A stretch of DNA of 10,128 nucleotides, from assembly GCA_946623295.1 (NCBI GenBank), contig CAMOQY010000037.1, positions 1-10,128 of the forward strand, in the 5' to 3' direction. The notes under the pieces are model-generated. The model had not been told where the DNA came from, ran no database searches, and worked only from the letters and a program-made list of their open reading frames with translations. A program made the translations under genes and the position numbers. Origin of the DNA: an uncultured Lachnospiraceae bacterium (GTDB lineage Bacteria; Bacillota; Clostridia; Lachnospirales; Lachnospiraceae). Shown piece by piece: positions 1 to 5,053 of the stretch. How positions within the stretch are numbered: position 1 is the stretch's first letter; each line of letters opens with the position of its first letter.

Positions 1-180
1 GAGATGCTGAGAAAAAATCAAAGTCGGTGTTGTTCAGCCATGGCGGGTTTTGAAGCGTCATAGTGACTATGGAAATCTCGTCCCCACCATGAAGCCGCTG
101 GATTGAATCCGGTTGTGCCGCAACAGAATACTAATGAAAAGACACCGATATGGCGACCATCCTTTCGATGCTTTTTCATT
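1..180. repeat. Repeat-like, palindrome-rich intergenic element
   Basis: No convincing gene lies here. The segment holds two short near-perfect palindromes, CATAGTGACTATG (59-71) and GGATTGAATCC (100-110). A longer imperfect inverted repeat has outer arms AATGAAAAG (133-141) and CTTTTTCATT (171-180). On the minus strand its inner arms CATCG/CGGTG and ATGG/CCAT also pair, through one G-U. On the plus strand three frames read into the element and stop at 51-53, 61-63 and 104-106, so an upstream gene could end in it. On the minus strand a 53-codon frame (179 down to 18) is open, containing the string WWGRDFHSHYD. From memory, and not checked, short hypothetical proteins of this kind recur many times in gut Clostridia genomes, which suggests a dispersed noncoding repeat rather than a gene. 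Repeat status cannot be shown from one copy. Confidence 0.45.
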
Positions 181-188
181 TGAGGACA

Positions 189-213
189 TAAAATTCTTTA
201 CATAGAAAGGAAG
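189..213 (+). promoter_or_regulatory. Possible -10 element and RBS of the MscS gene
   Basis: TAAAAT (189-194) is a five-of-six match to a -10 box, and AAAGGAAG (206-213) is a ribosome-binding site 8 nt before the GTG start at 222. No good -35 box is visible at the proper distance; the upstream sequence lies in the arm of the imperfect inverted repeat. The RBS is more secure than the promoter. Confidence 0.3.
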
Positions 214-221
214 TATGCAGC

Positions 222-1247
222 GTGAACGAAGAGCAGAACACGCAGCAAATCACGCCCGAAGAGCAACCAAAAGAAAAGAAAACCTCCGCAGTCAAGAGAG
301 GACTGTCTACGGTCAAGATCGGCACGGTGATCCGCTGGGCCGTGATCCTCGTTATTTTCCTTTTGATAACCAACCCCGGACTGATCCCGTTCCTGCCGCA
401 GAGCGTGCGAGAATCGGTCAGCGGGACCTGGCAGCGCATCTTCGGCGACGTCAGCAAGATCGCCGATACCTTCGTTCTGAACTGGGCGACAGTCTTCCAG
501 GTGATCGCCATCATCCTGATGATGCTCCTTGTCACCTCGCTGCTTCGCTTTATCATCCAGCACATTCACGCGAAAAAGCCCAAGACGAAAAGCTTCCTCA
601 CTTTGCTCCACAGCGCGCTGAGCTATCTTGCCGTGATCATCGGCTTTTTCTGGTGCCTTTCCACCCTCGGCGTGAACCTGACGACGATCCTCGCCAGCGT
701 CGGCGTCTTGGCGCTGATCATCGGCTTCGGCGCGCAGAGTCTGGTAGAAGACCTTGTGACCGGTCTCTTCCTTGTCTTTGAGGACGAGTTCAACGTCGGG
801 GACATCATCGAGGCGGACGGCTTCCGCGGCACGGTGGAGAGCATCGGCATCCGCGTTACCTGCCTGCGCGATCTCGGCGGCAACGTCAAGATCATCAATA
901 ACTCCGATATGCGCAATATCCTGAACCGTTCCAGTCGGACGAGCTGGGCGACGACGACGGTTTCCGTGGCATACGGCACGAAAATCGACGAGCTGGAAGC
1001 AAAACTGGCGGCGTTCCTGCCGGAGATCCGAAAGCAATACCCGGAAATCTTCCTGAAAGATCCAAAGTATGCCGGCGTGCAGGAGCTTGCGGACAGCGGC
1101 ATCGTGTTGAAATTCGGTGCCGCCGTGGACGAAAAGAACATCTACGCCGCGCCGCGCATTCTGAACCGAGAACTGCTGTTGTTCTTTGACAGAACCGGCG
1201 TACAGATCCCGTTCCCGCAGGTCGTCGTCCATCGTTCGGAGGACTGA
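222..1247 (+). CDS. Small-conductance mechanosensitive channel (MscS family)
   Basis: 341-residue membrane protein of the MscS family, whose members form heptameric pores that open under membrane tension and release solutes during hypo-osmotic shock. A basic, charged N-terminus (1-35) is followed by hydrophobic segments at about 38-52, 88-112 and 128-150. The pore-lining segment then follows, with the recognisable run ASVGVLALIIGFGAQ (about 158-172) and the family hallmark VEDLVTGLFLVFEDEFNVGD leading into the beta domain. The remainder is the alpha/beta cytoplasmic vestibule. The length suits the short YkuT-like members rather than the multi-domain MscK or YnaI types. The start is GTG at 222, supported by AAAGGAAG 8 nt upstream; the ATG at 215 is in another frame. 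The next gene begins 3 nt after the stop, so the two are likely cotranscribed. Isoleucine is almost always ATC (one ATA by my count). Which osmolytes pass cannot be told. Confidence 0.93.
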   Translation: MNEEQNTQQITPEEQPKEKKTSAVKRGLSTVKIGTVIRWAVILVIFLLITNPGLIPFLPQSVRESVSGTWQRIFGDVSKIADTFVLNWATVFQVIAIILMMLLVTSLLRFIIQHIHAKKPKTKSFLTLLHSALSYLAVIIGFFWCLSTLGVNLTTILASVGVLALIIGFGAQSLVEDLVTGLFLVFEDEFNVGDIIEADGFRGTVESIGIRVTCLRDLGGNVKIINNSDMRNILNRSSRTSWATTTVSVAYGTKIDELEAKLAAFLPEIRKQYPEIFLKDPKYAGVQELADSGIVLKFGAAVDEKNIYAAPRILNRELLLFFDRTGVQIPFPQVVVHRSED

Positions 1248-1250
1248 TTT

Positions 1251-2456
1251 ATGGCGGGAAACAACGGCTTGCCGCCGGAAGAGCGTCTGCCGGAAGAGAA
1301 TCCCGCTCCGGCGCCCGGCATCTATCCGCCGCCCGAAGAGGGAAGCTCTGGAAATACGGAGAGCGACAGAGCGGAACGCGGAGGCACCGGAAAGGCTGCC
1401 CTGCAGAAGACGAGAAGCGCGCTGCTGCTCGCGGCGGCGGGAGCTGTTCTCTGCGGCGTGATGTTTGCCGCGCCTATGGAGCCCGACGCTGAGGCGGAGC
1501 CGCCATCGCTAACTTCCGAAACCGAAACGGATATTGTACCGACGGAGCTTGTCACGACGGAAACGGAACCGGCCGTGCTTACGGACGCGGAACGGCTTGT
1601 TTCCGTCGGCACGTGGAAGAACAGCGCCGCAAGCGAGTGGGTACACTTCAATGAAAGCGGCACCGGCTGGTGGTATGACGGAACCTATTTCGGACGGATG
1701 GTCTGGGAGGAAACCGACGACGGCGGCGTCACGTATGAAGCGGGGATCGCGTATCTCGGCGCGGGACTGAAGCTGAACGACGAGCACATCCCCGAGAATG
1801 AGGGAGACTGCCTGCACAGCGCCTATGAGAGCGGCAGCATCGACCTGCTTTCCGACGAGGACCGCTTTACCTGTCCAGGCTTGCGCTTCGGCGCAGGTTC
1901 GTATCTGCCGGATGATACGATGATCAACGCTGCCGTAATGGACGGTATCTGCGGAAAGACTGCGGCGGAGCTGGCGTCAGGTTCGTGGCATATGCAGGAG
2001 ATCAGCGACCTCGGTGTTCCGGTCGCGCCCTCGCTGGAAGGTGGAAAGTCAGAAATCTATACCGATCTGGTATATGTGCAGAGTTTGGATTTCTCGTCCG
2101 GCTCGATCAGCTTCGCGACAAGGAACAGCGGCCTGCTTTGGCGCGAGGACTGGACCTTGTCCGGAGATTCCATATTCGATGGCGCTTCGGACACGCTGGA
2201 CACATCTTTTACGCTCCGGAATGGGAACGAACGCGCAAAAGCGATCCTTGACTGCAATCTTGAAATCATTTTTGGCTATTTCAGCGACCTCCATCCCGGA
2301 GACATCGAGTATAACAATATGCACTTCCTCTGGGGACGTAATATCGGCTCCGGTCCGACAGCGGTTTATCTGCTCATTACAAGCGCCGGCGTTCGTCTTG
2401 GTATCGACTGCATTGACTTATATCCGGATAATTATACGCTCCTTGCGCAGGATTAA
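1251..2456 (+). CDS. Unrecognised membrane-anchored protein with large outer domain
   Basis: 401 residues, family not recognised. Residues 1-55 are hydrophilic and rich in Pro, Glu and Gly, without a lipobox. One hydrophobic segment (about 57-74, ALLLAAAGAVLCGVMFAA) follows basic residues, so the protein is probably a single-pass anchor with a cytoplasmic N-terminus. Residues 76-112 form a Thr/Glu/Pro-rich linker typical of extracytoplasmic spacers. The rest looks beta-rich, with two segments that open with a similar motif: GTW at about 120 followed by FNESGTGWW, and GSW at about 245. This recalls the strand start of lipocalin-like barrels, but that is only a resemblance. ATG at 1251 is preceded by GGAGGA with suitable spacing and lies 3 nt after the MscS stop, so it is probably translated from the same mRNA. 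Sensing or modulating the envelope near the channel is a guess. No terminator is visible after it. Confidence 0.75.
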   Translation: MAGNNGLPPEERLPEENPAPAPGIYPPPEEGSSGNTESDRAERGGTGKAALQKTRSALLLAAAGAVLCGVMFAAPMEPDAEAEPPSLTSETETDIVPTELVTTETEPAVLTDAERLVSVGTWKNSAASEWVHFNESGTGWWYDGTYFGRMVWEETDDGGVTYEAGIAYLGAGLKLNDEHIPENEGDCLHSAYESGSIDLLSDEDRFTCPGLRFGAGSYLPDDTMINAAVMDGICGKTAAELASGSWHMQEISDLGVPVAPSLEGGKSEIYTDLVYVQSLDFSSGSISFATRNSGLLWREDWTLSGDSIFDGASDTLDTSFTLRNGNERAKAILDCNLEIIFGYFSDLHPGDIEYNNMHFLWGRNIGSGPTAVYLLITSAGVRLGIDCIDLYPDNYTLLAQD

Positions 2457-2534
2457 CGCCTGCCGCGTTCTCAAACTGCAAACTGATAAAATGTCCCCCG
2501 GAACACCCTCTGATCAGCTGACAGAATAAAAACA

Positions 2535-2567
2535 TTGTAAAATAGTGTAAAAATAGTGTAATATAAT
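2535..2567 (+). promoter_or_regulatory. Promoter region of the SAM riboswitch transcript, with phased repeats
   Basis: This AT-rich stretch contains a perfect TATAAT (2562-2567) that would start transcription near 2574, about 57 nt before the aptamer. The best -35-like hexamer, TTGTAA (2535-2540), is 21 nt away, too far for that -10, but it is 18 nt from the overlapping TAATAT (2559-2564). Within it the 12-mer AAAATAGTGTAA occurs twice (2539-2550 and 2550-2561, sharing one base), and GTAA recurs at 2537, 2547 and 2558, about one helical turn apart. The placement fits a promoter, possibly with a bound regulator. Confidence 0.5.
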
Positions 2568-2630
2568 AAACAACGAGCATTTATCAAGCTTCGTCAACGA
2601 GTAAAACAAAGAGAACAATTAAATAAATAA

Positions 2631-2724
2631 CCATAAAGAGTGCGCGAGGGACAAGCCTGTTGACCGCACAGCAACCTGCCGTCTGGTAAGGTGCTAAAGC
2701 TTGACGCCGTATGGCGGACTATGG
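2631..2724 (+). ncRNA. SAM-I (S-box) riboswitch aptamer
   Basis: The RNA carries the S-box conserved core in order: AGAG (2637-2640), GAGGGAC (2646-2652), GCC, UUGA (2660-2663), AGCAACC (2670-2676) and GGUGCUAA (2690-2697). Helices visible by eye are P1 CCATA/TATGG (2631-2635 with 2720-2724), P2 GTGCG/CGCAC (2640-2644 with 2665-2669), P3 ACCTGCC with GGTAAGGT (one bulged A), and a P4 hairpin GCC/GGC (2706-2715 region). The pseudoknot is also present: CAAGC (2652-2656, P2 loop) pairs perfectly with GCTTG (2699-2703, just after GCUAA). P1 is short. Known S-box members bind S-adenosylmethionine and turn expression off. The clan also includes SAM-IV-type variants; the core here reads as SAM-I, although the usual UUCC after GCUAA is replaced by the covarying pseudoknot strand. 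Confidence 0.9.
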
Positions 2725-2736
2725 AACGATTCTGAC

Positions 2737-2769
2737 AGCCTCTTTATGGAAAAGCATAAGGAGGCTTTT
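2737..2769 (+). terminator. Riboswitch expression platform: terminator hairpin that also hides the RBS
   Basis: AGCCTCTTTATG (2737-2748) pairs over 12 bp (one G-U) with CATAAGGAGGCT (2755-2766), loop GAAAAG, followed by a short T run (2766-2769). The downstream gene's Shine-Dalgarno AAGGAGG (2758-2764) lies entirely in the 3' arm, so the same hairpin can terminate transcription and block ribosome binding. The competing partner is upstream: CCATAAAGAG (2631-2640), the 5' strand of P1 plus its junction, is a perfect 10-nt complement of CTCTTTATGG (2740-2749). SAM-bound P1 therefore frees the hairpin to form (off). Without SAM the 5' strand can capture the terminator arm (on). The T run is short, so the translational role may dominate. 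Confidence 0.8.
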
Positions 2770-2772
2770 ATT

Positions 2773-3531
2773 ATGAGTTGGAAAAGTGATCATCACGTTG
2801 TATTTCATGTGCCGCACGACGGGGCGCAGTTCCCGCCGGAGCTGATGAGCTCGGCGTGCATACCGCAGAGAGAGTTCATGAGATATCACGAAACTATGCG
2901 TGATACAAGTGTCACGCTCATGATCCCGGACGGGTACAGGACGGAAGAACACAGCGTAGTTTTTCCCGTGAGCCGGCTGCTGTGTGATGTGGAGCGCTTT
3001 ATCGGCCCGGAAGAGGTGATGGAGCAGTTCGGGATGGGCTACTGCTATGAACGGGCCTTTGACGGCCAAAAGATAAAAAACGTGACCGAAGATCTGAAGC
3101 GCAGGACCCGCATCTATTATGACGGCCACCACAAGCGGCTGGATGAGATCTGCATGAAGCATGAAAAGATCCTGCTGATAGACCTGCACAGTTTTTCGGA
3201 TGAGATCGTCCCTCTGCATTTTCTAAAGGACGGAGAGCCGACGCCCGGCATCTGCATCGGGACAGACCCGGGATATACGCCCCGCGCGCTGACAGAGGCG
3301 GCAATGAAAGTCTTTGGTGAAGCCGGCTATAGTGTAAGGGAAAACTATCCTTACACCGGCTGTCTTGTGCCCAATGCCGTCATGAGCGGACGGACCCGCT
3401 GCAGATGTGCATCGATCATGCTGGAGATCAATAAGAGGGTATACTGCGATGAAGCCGGGAATGCGGTGCATCATGAACTGGAAAAGCTGCAGGGTTGTAT
3501 TAGCGGCGTGCTTGCCAATATCAGCTTGTGA
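2773..3531 (+). CDS. N-formylglutamate amidohydrolase-family protein
   Basis: 252-residue cytoplasmic protein of the FGase family, whose characterised members remove the formyl group from N-formyl-L-glutamate (HutG-type, histidine breakdown) using a metal in a carboxypeptidase-like fold. Visible family motifs are HVPHDG (12-17), FPVSRLLCDVERF (64-76), a central DLHSFS (137-142), GICIGTD (159-165), NYPYTGCLVP (191-200) and the C-terminal LEINKRVY (217-224). The length is normal for the family. The start is ATG 2773, 8 nt after AAGGAGG (2758-2764); the frame is open back to a TTG at 2701, but that extension is riboswitch RNA. Its control by a SAM riboswitch, and the lack of hut genes nearby, argue that its substrate may not belong to histidine catabolism. 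A formylated or amide compound linked to methionine or one-carbon metabolism is a guess. The gene stands alone, ending at the terminator 21 nt downstream. Confidence 0.85.
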   Translation: MSWKSDHHVVFHVPHDGAQFPPELMSSACIPQREFMRYHETMRDTSVTLMIPDGYRTEEHSVVFPVSRLLCDVERFIGPEEVMEQFGMGYCYERAFDGQKIKNVTEDLKRRTRIYYDGHHKRLDEICMKHEKILLIDLHSFSDEIVPLHFLKDGEPTPGICIGTDPGYTPRALTEAAMKVFGEAGYSVRENYPYTGCLVPNAVMSGRTRCRCASIMLEINKRVYCDEAGNAVHHELEKLQGCISGVLANISL

Positions 3532-3551
3532 ATCAGTAATCAATAAAAGAA

Positions 3552-3593
3552 AAGATACCGGAAGCGACGTTCCTGCGTCATTTCCGGTATCTT
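3552..3593. terminator. Bidirectional terminator between the amidohydrolase gene and tRNA-Ser
   Basis: AAGATACCGGAA (3552-3563) and TTCCGGTATCTT (3582-3593) form a perfect 12-bp stem; inside it GACG/CGTC (3566-3569 with 3576-3579) add a second helix around a 6-nt loop. Read on the minus strand the stem is followed by TTTTCTTTTATT, a good U tract, so it ends the tRNA-Ser transcript. On the plus strand it lies 21 nt after the amidohydrolase stop with only a weak T run (TCTTCT), so termination there is probably partial. Confidence 0.85.
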
Positions 3594-3602
3594 CTGCAAT
3601 CG

Positions 3603-3692
3603 CGGAGAAGAAGGGATTTGAACCCTTGCGCCGCTATTAACGACCTACTCCCTTTCCAGGGGAGCCCCTTCGGCCAGCTTGGGTACTTCTCC
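3603..3692 (-). tRNA. tRNA-Ser (anticodon GGA)
   Basis: 90-nt class II tRNA. The acceptor arms GGAGAAG and CTTCTCC pair perfectly, with discriminator G. The anticodon stem CTCCC/GGGAG holds loop CTGGAAA, giving anticodon GGA, which reads UCC and UCU serine codons. The D arm, a long variable arm (about 20 nt, typical of serine tRNA) and a T arm AAGGG-TTCAAAT-CCCTT are all present. The 3' CCA is not encoded (CGA follows), so it must be added by nucleotidyltransferase. The gene is alone on this strand, with its own promoter and a strong terminator. Confidence 0.96.
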
Positions 3693-3726
3693 GAATAAAA
3701 AAGCAATATTTAATTGCCGAGAACAT

Positions 3727-3755
3727 ACTTTACACGATTTCAGGGAAAAAGGCAA
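3727..3755 (-). promoter_or_regulatory. Probable promoter of tRNA-Ser
   Basis: On the minus strand TTGCCT (3755-3750) and TAAAGT (3732-3727) are spaced by exactly 17 nt, each matching four of six consensus positions. Transcription would start near 3720, about 28 nt before the mature tRNA. Other AT-rich hexamers exist nearby, so this is a best guess. Confidence 0.4.
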
Positions 3756-3793
3756 GGACTTTCCGAAAAAATATGTCCTTTTTTTGGCTGTTC

Positions 3794-3802
3794 TGATATA
3801 AT
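3794..3802 (+). promoter_or_regulatory. Extended -10 promoter of the pgsA-like gene
   Basis: TGATATAAT is a perfect extended -10 element (TGn plus TATAAT, 3797-3802). The -35 position (3774-3779, TGTCCT) is poor, as is common with extended -10 promoters. Transcription would start near 3809, giving a leader of about 48 nt that opens with a palindrome. Confidence 0.65.
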
Positions 3803-3810
3803 ATACCGGT

Positions 3811-3824
3811 CCCGCAGCTGCGGG
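3811..3824. promoter_or_regulatory. Perfect 14-bp palindrome in the pgsA leader
   Basis: CCCGCAGCTGCGGG reads the same on both strands without a mismatch and begins about 9 bp after the -10 box of the extended -10 promoter. The position fits an operator bound by a dimeric repressor; it could also form a small GC-rich hairpin in the mRNA leader. No T run follows, so it is not an intrinsic terminator. The cognate regulator is unknown. Confidence 0.4.
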
Positions 3825-3856
3825 AATGAAATACAGTAATAAAACGGAAGGCTGAT

Positions 3857-4429
3857 ATGAAAAAGGACCTTTTTACAAAGAAAAATATCTGTACCGTCCC
3901 GAACCTGCTCACTCTTGTCAGATTTATCCTGATCCCTTTTATTCTCTGGGCTTATCTGAGCGAGCATGACTACAAGCTTGCGATCATCCTCATAGTGGCT
4001 TCGTATCTGACGGACGTGGCTGACGGCTTTATCGCGAGGCACTTTAACCAGGTGTCGGACCTCGGCAAGATCATCGATCCGGTGGCCGACAAGCTCACGG
4101 AAGGAGCGATGCTGATATGTCTGATGAGCAGATATGAGCTCATGGTCTGGCTTGTGGCGGTATTTGCCTTCTCTGAAATCCTCAAAGCGGTCGAGGGCCT
4201 CATCGTCATGAAGGTGGATGGCAGCATCAACGGCGCGAACTGGTTTGGAAAGGTGTTTACATTCCTGCTGTACGTGACCTGCATCCTGCTGATACTCTTC
4301 CCGGGCATCGACAGGACGGTGGCAAATGTCCTCATTATCGTCTGCATAGTCAGCTGCATCCTGACGATCACGAGCTACACCGTATTCTATATCAGGCTTC
4401 TGAAAAATAAAAAAAAGGAGCAGGAGTAA
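3857..4429 (+). CDS. pgsA: CDP-alcohol phosphatidyltransferase, probable phosphatidylglycerophosphate synthase
   Basis: 190-residue integral membrane enzyme. The diagnostic CDP-alcohol phosphotransferase motif is complete: D53-x2-D56-G57-x2-A60-R61-x8-G70-x3-D74-x3-D78; the aspartates bind the metal ion and catalyse transfer from CDP-diacylglycerol. The N-terminal VPNLLTLVRFILIP (14-27) and the later NWFGKVFTF region are typical of PgsA, which makes phosphatidylglycerophosphate from CDP-diacylglycerol and glycerol 3-phosphate, the first step to phosphatidylglycerol and cardiolipin. About five or six hydrophobic helices are visible (roughly 20-35, 40-55, 82-104, 132-149, 155-180). The family motif is shared by phosphatidylserine and cardiolipin synthases of the same fold, and clostridia often carry paralogues, so the precise acceptor is less sure than the fold. 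ATG 3857 has GGAAGG 5 nt upstream. The last lysine codons double as the U tract of the opposing Nudix gene's terminator. Confidence 0.85.
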   Translation: MKKDLFTKKNICTVPNLLTLVRFILIPFILWAYLSEHDYKLAIILIVASYLTDVADGFIARHFNQVSDLGKIIDPVADKLTEGAMLICLMSRYELMVWLVAVFAFSEILKAVEGLIVMKVDGSINGANWFGKVFTFLLYVTCILLILFPGIDRTVANVLIIVCIVSCILTITSYTVFYIRLLKNKKKEQE

Positions 4430-4437
4430 CGCTCCTT
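4415..4437 (-). terminator. Intrinsic terminator of the Nudix gene, overlapping the end of pgsA
   Basis: AAGGAGC (4415-4421) and GCTCCTT (4431-4437) form a 7-bp stem with a 9-nt loop. On the minus strand the stem runs straight into a long T tract (complement of 4405-4416), a classic terminator 3 nt past the Nudix stop codon. The hairpin and the T tract lie within the final codons and stop of the plus-strand pgsA gene. On the plus strand only TTATT follows, so it may also weakly stop pgsA transcription. Confidence 0.85.
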
Positions 4438-4439
4438 AT

Positions 4440-4946
4440 TCAGCGAATATCCTGACGGTCTTCCCACGGCGCCGGGTCTGTGCCGTAAAGCAGATCGTGC
4501 TCGGCAAGGCGATCGCCCTCGTATCGCAGCAGCATGCGGAAAAAGCCGCTGCCCCGCGCGAGCTCATCAAAAAACAGTTTATCCCCCTCCCAGATCGGGA
4601 GATCGCGGACCTTGTCTATAGGCACCCACTCGAGGGTGCCTTCTTTGCATCTATCGGGAGGCAGCAGCCCGCCCGTGAAAGCGTCGGCTGTATAGAGGTA
4701 CATGTATTCACCCTCCCACACATCTGACAGAAACGTCACCACGCCCCGCAGCCGGTAGGAGGTGAGAGTCAGCCCTGTTTCCTCGCGTACCTCGCGCAGC
4801 AGGCACTCGTCCGCGCTCTCGCCCGGCTCGAATTTTCCCCCGGGGCCGACCCACTTATCGTGATTCAGATCGTTTTCTTTTTTGACGCGGTGCATCATGA
4901 GCCAGCAGCCGTCTTTTTCTATGTAGCAGAGAGTAGTGTTTTTCAT
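4440..4946 (-). CDS. Nudix hydrolase, MutT / 8-oxo-dGTP diphosphatase-like
   Basis: 168-residue soluble protein with a complete Nudix box, G37-x5-E43-x7-R51-E-V-x-E-E-x-G58-L59, preceded by WVGPGGKFEPGE. These enzymes hydrolyse nucleoside diphosphates linked to another group. The layout, with an N-terminal strand TTLCYIEKDGCWLMMHR and DLNHDKWVGPGGK, resembles the MutT/MTH1-type 8-oxo-dGTP pyrophosphatases that clear oxidised nucleotides, but substrate cannot be fixed from sequence. The frame is open to 4994; ATG 4946 is chosen because GGAGG lies 5 nt upstream, the family begins at this residue, and the longer reading would run across the promoter. The gene is single, divergent from the c-di-AMP operon and convergent with pgsA. 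Confidence 0.9.
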   Translation of the reverse strand: MKNTTLCYIEKDGCWLMMHRVKKENDLNHDKWVGPGGKFEPGESADECLLREVREETGLTLTSYRLRGVVTFLSDVWEGEYMYLYTADAFTGGLLPPDRCKEGTLEWVPIDKVRDLPIWEGDKLFFDELARGSGFFRMLLRYEGDRLAEHDLLYGTDPAPWEDRQDIR

Positions 4947-4965
4947 CGCAGCCTCCGATACCGAT

Positions 4966-4994
4966 ATTTTATGACGCATGCGCAAAGGCTGCAA
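4966..4994 (-). promoter_or_regulatory. Promoter of the Nudix gene
   Basis: On the minus strand TTGCAG (4994-4989) and TAAAAT (4971-4966) are separated by 17 nt; the -10 box matches five of six positions. The start point would be near 4959, giving a short leader with the GGAGG ribosome site. The spacer contains TTTGCGCATGC (4986-4976), which recurs in inverted orientation at 5075-5085. Confidence 0.55.
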
Positions 4995-5024
4995 CCGCGA
5001 ATTTCAGTTTATAAAAATCAGGGG

Positions 5025-5053
5025 TTATAATAGGCCGCGATATATGTTACAAT
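5025..5053 (+). promoter_or_regulatory. Promoter of the cdaA operon
   Basis: TTATAA (5025-5030) and an extended -10 TGTTACAAT (5045-5053) are spaced by 17 nt between the hexamers. The start would be near 5060, about 56 nt before the first gene. A second TATAAT (5026-5031) overlaps the -35 box and could serve an upstream start with TTCAGT at 5003-5008. The leader contains the small hairpin TTTGC-gtat-GCAAA (5075-5088). Confidence 0.5.

Noticed and set aside
133..180. Inverted repeat read as an intrinsic terminator of an upstream gene
   Set aside because: The stem is interrupted and no T tract follows on either strand; the sequence just after it on the plus strand is TGAGGACA.
198..1232. 344-codon open frame on the minus strand, almost the mirror of the MscS gene
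   Set aside because: It translates to a highly charged, Asp/Arg/His/Gln-rich sequence without any motif, and the plus strand encodes an unmistakable MscS protein. GC-rich third positions explain the open antisense frame.
2631..2724. SAM-IV or other SAM-clan variant in place of SAM-I
   Set aside because: The GAGGGAC, AGCAACC and GGUGCUAA segments and the AGAG junction fit SAM-I better; the changed pseudoknot strand is compensated on both sides. A covariance scan could still change this.
2701..2772. N-terminal extension of the amidohydrolase from a TTG codon
   Set aside because: These 24 codons are riboswitch P4, P1 and terminator sequence; the real ribosome site AAGGAGG points to ATG 2773 and the family begins there.
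4947..4994. Longer start for the Nudix protein at 4994
   Set aside because: The extension covers the -10 and -35 boxes and lacks a ribosome site; GGAGG fits ATG 4946.
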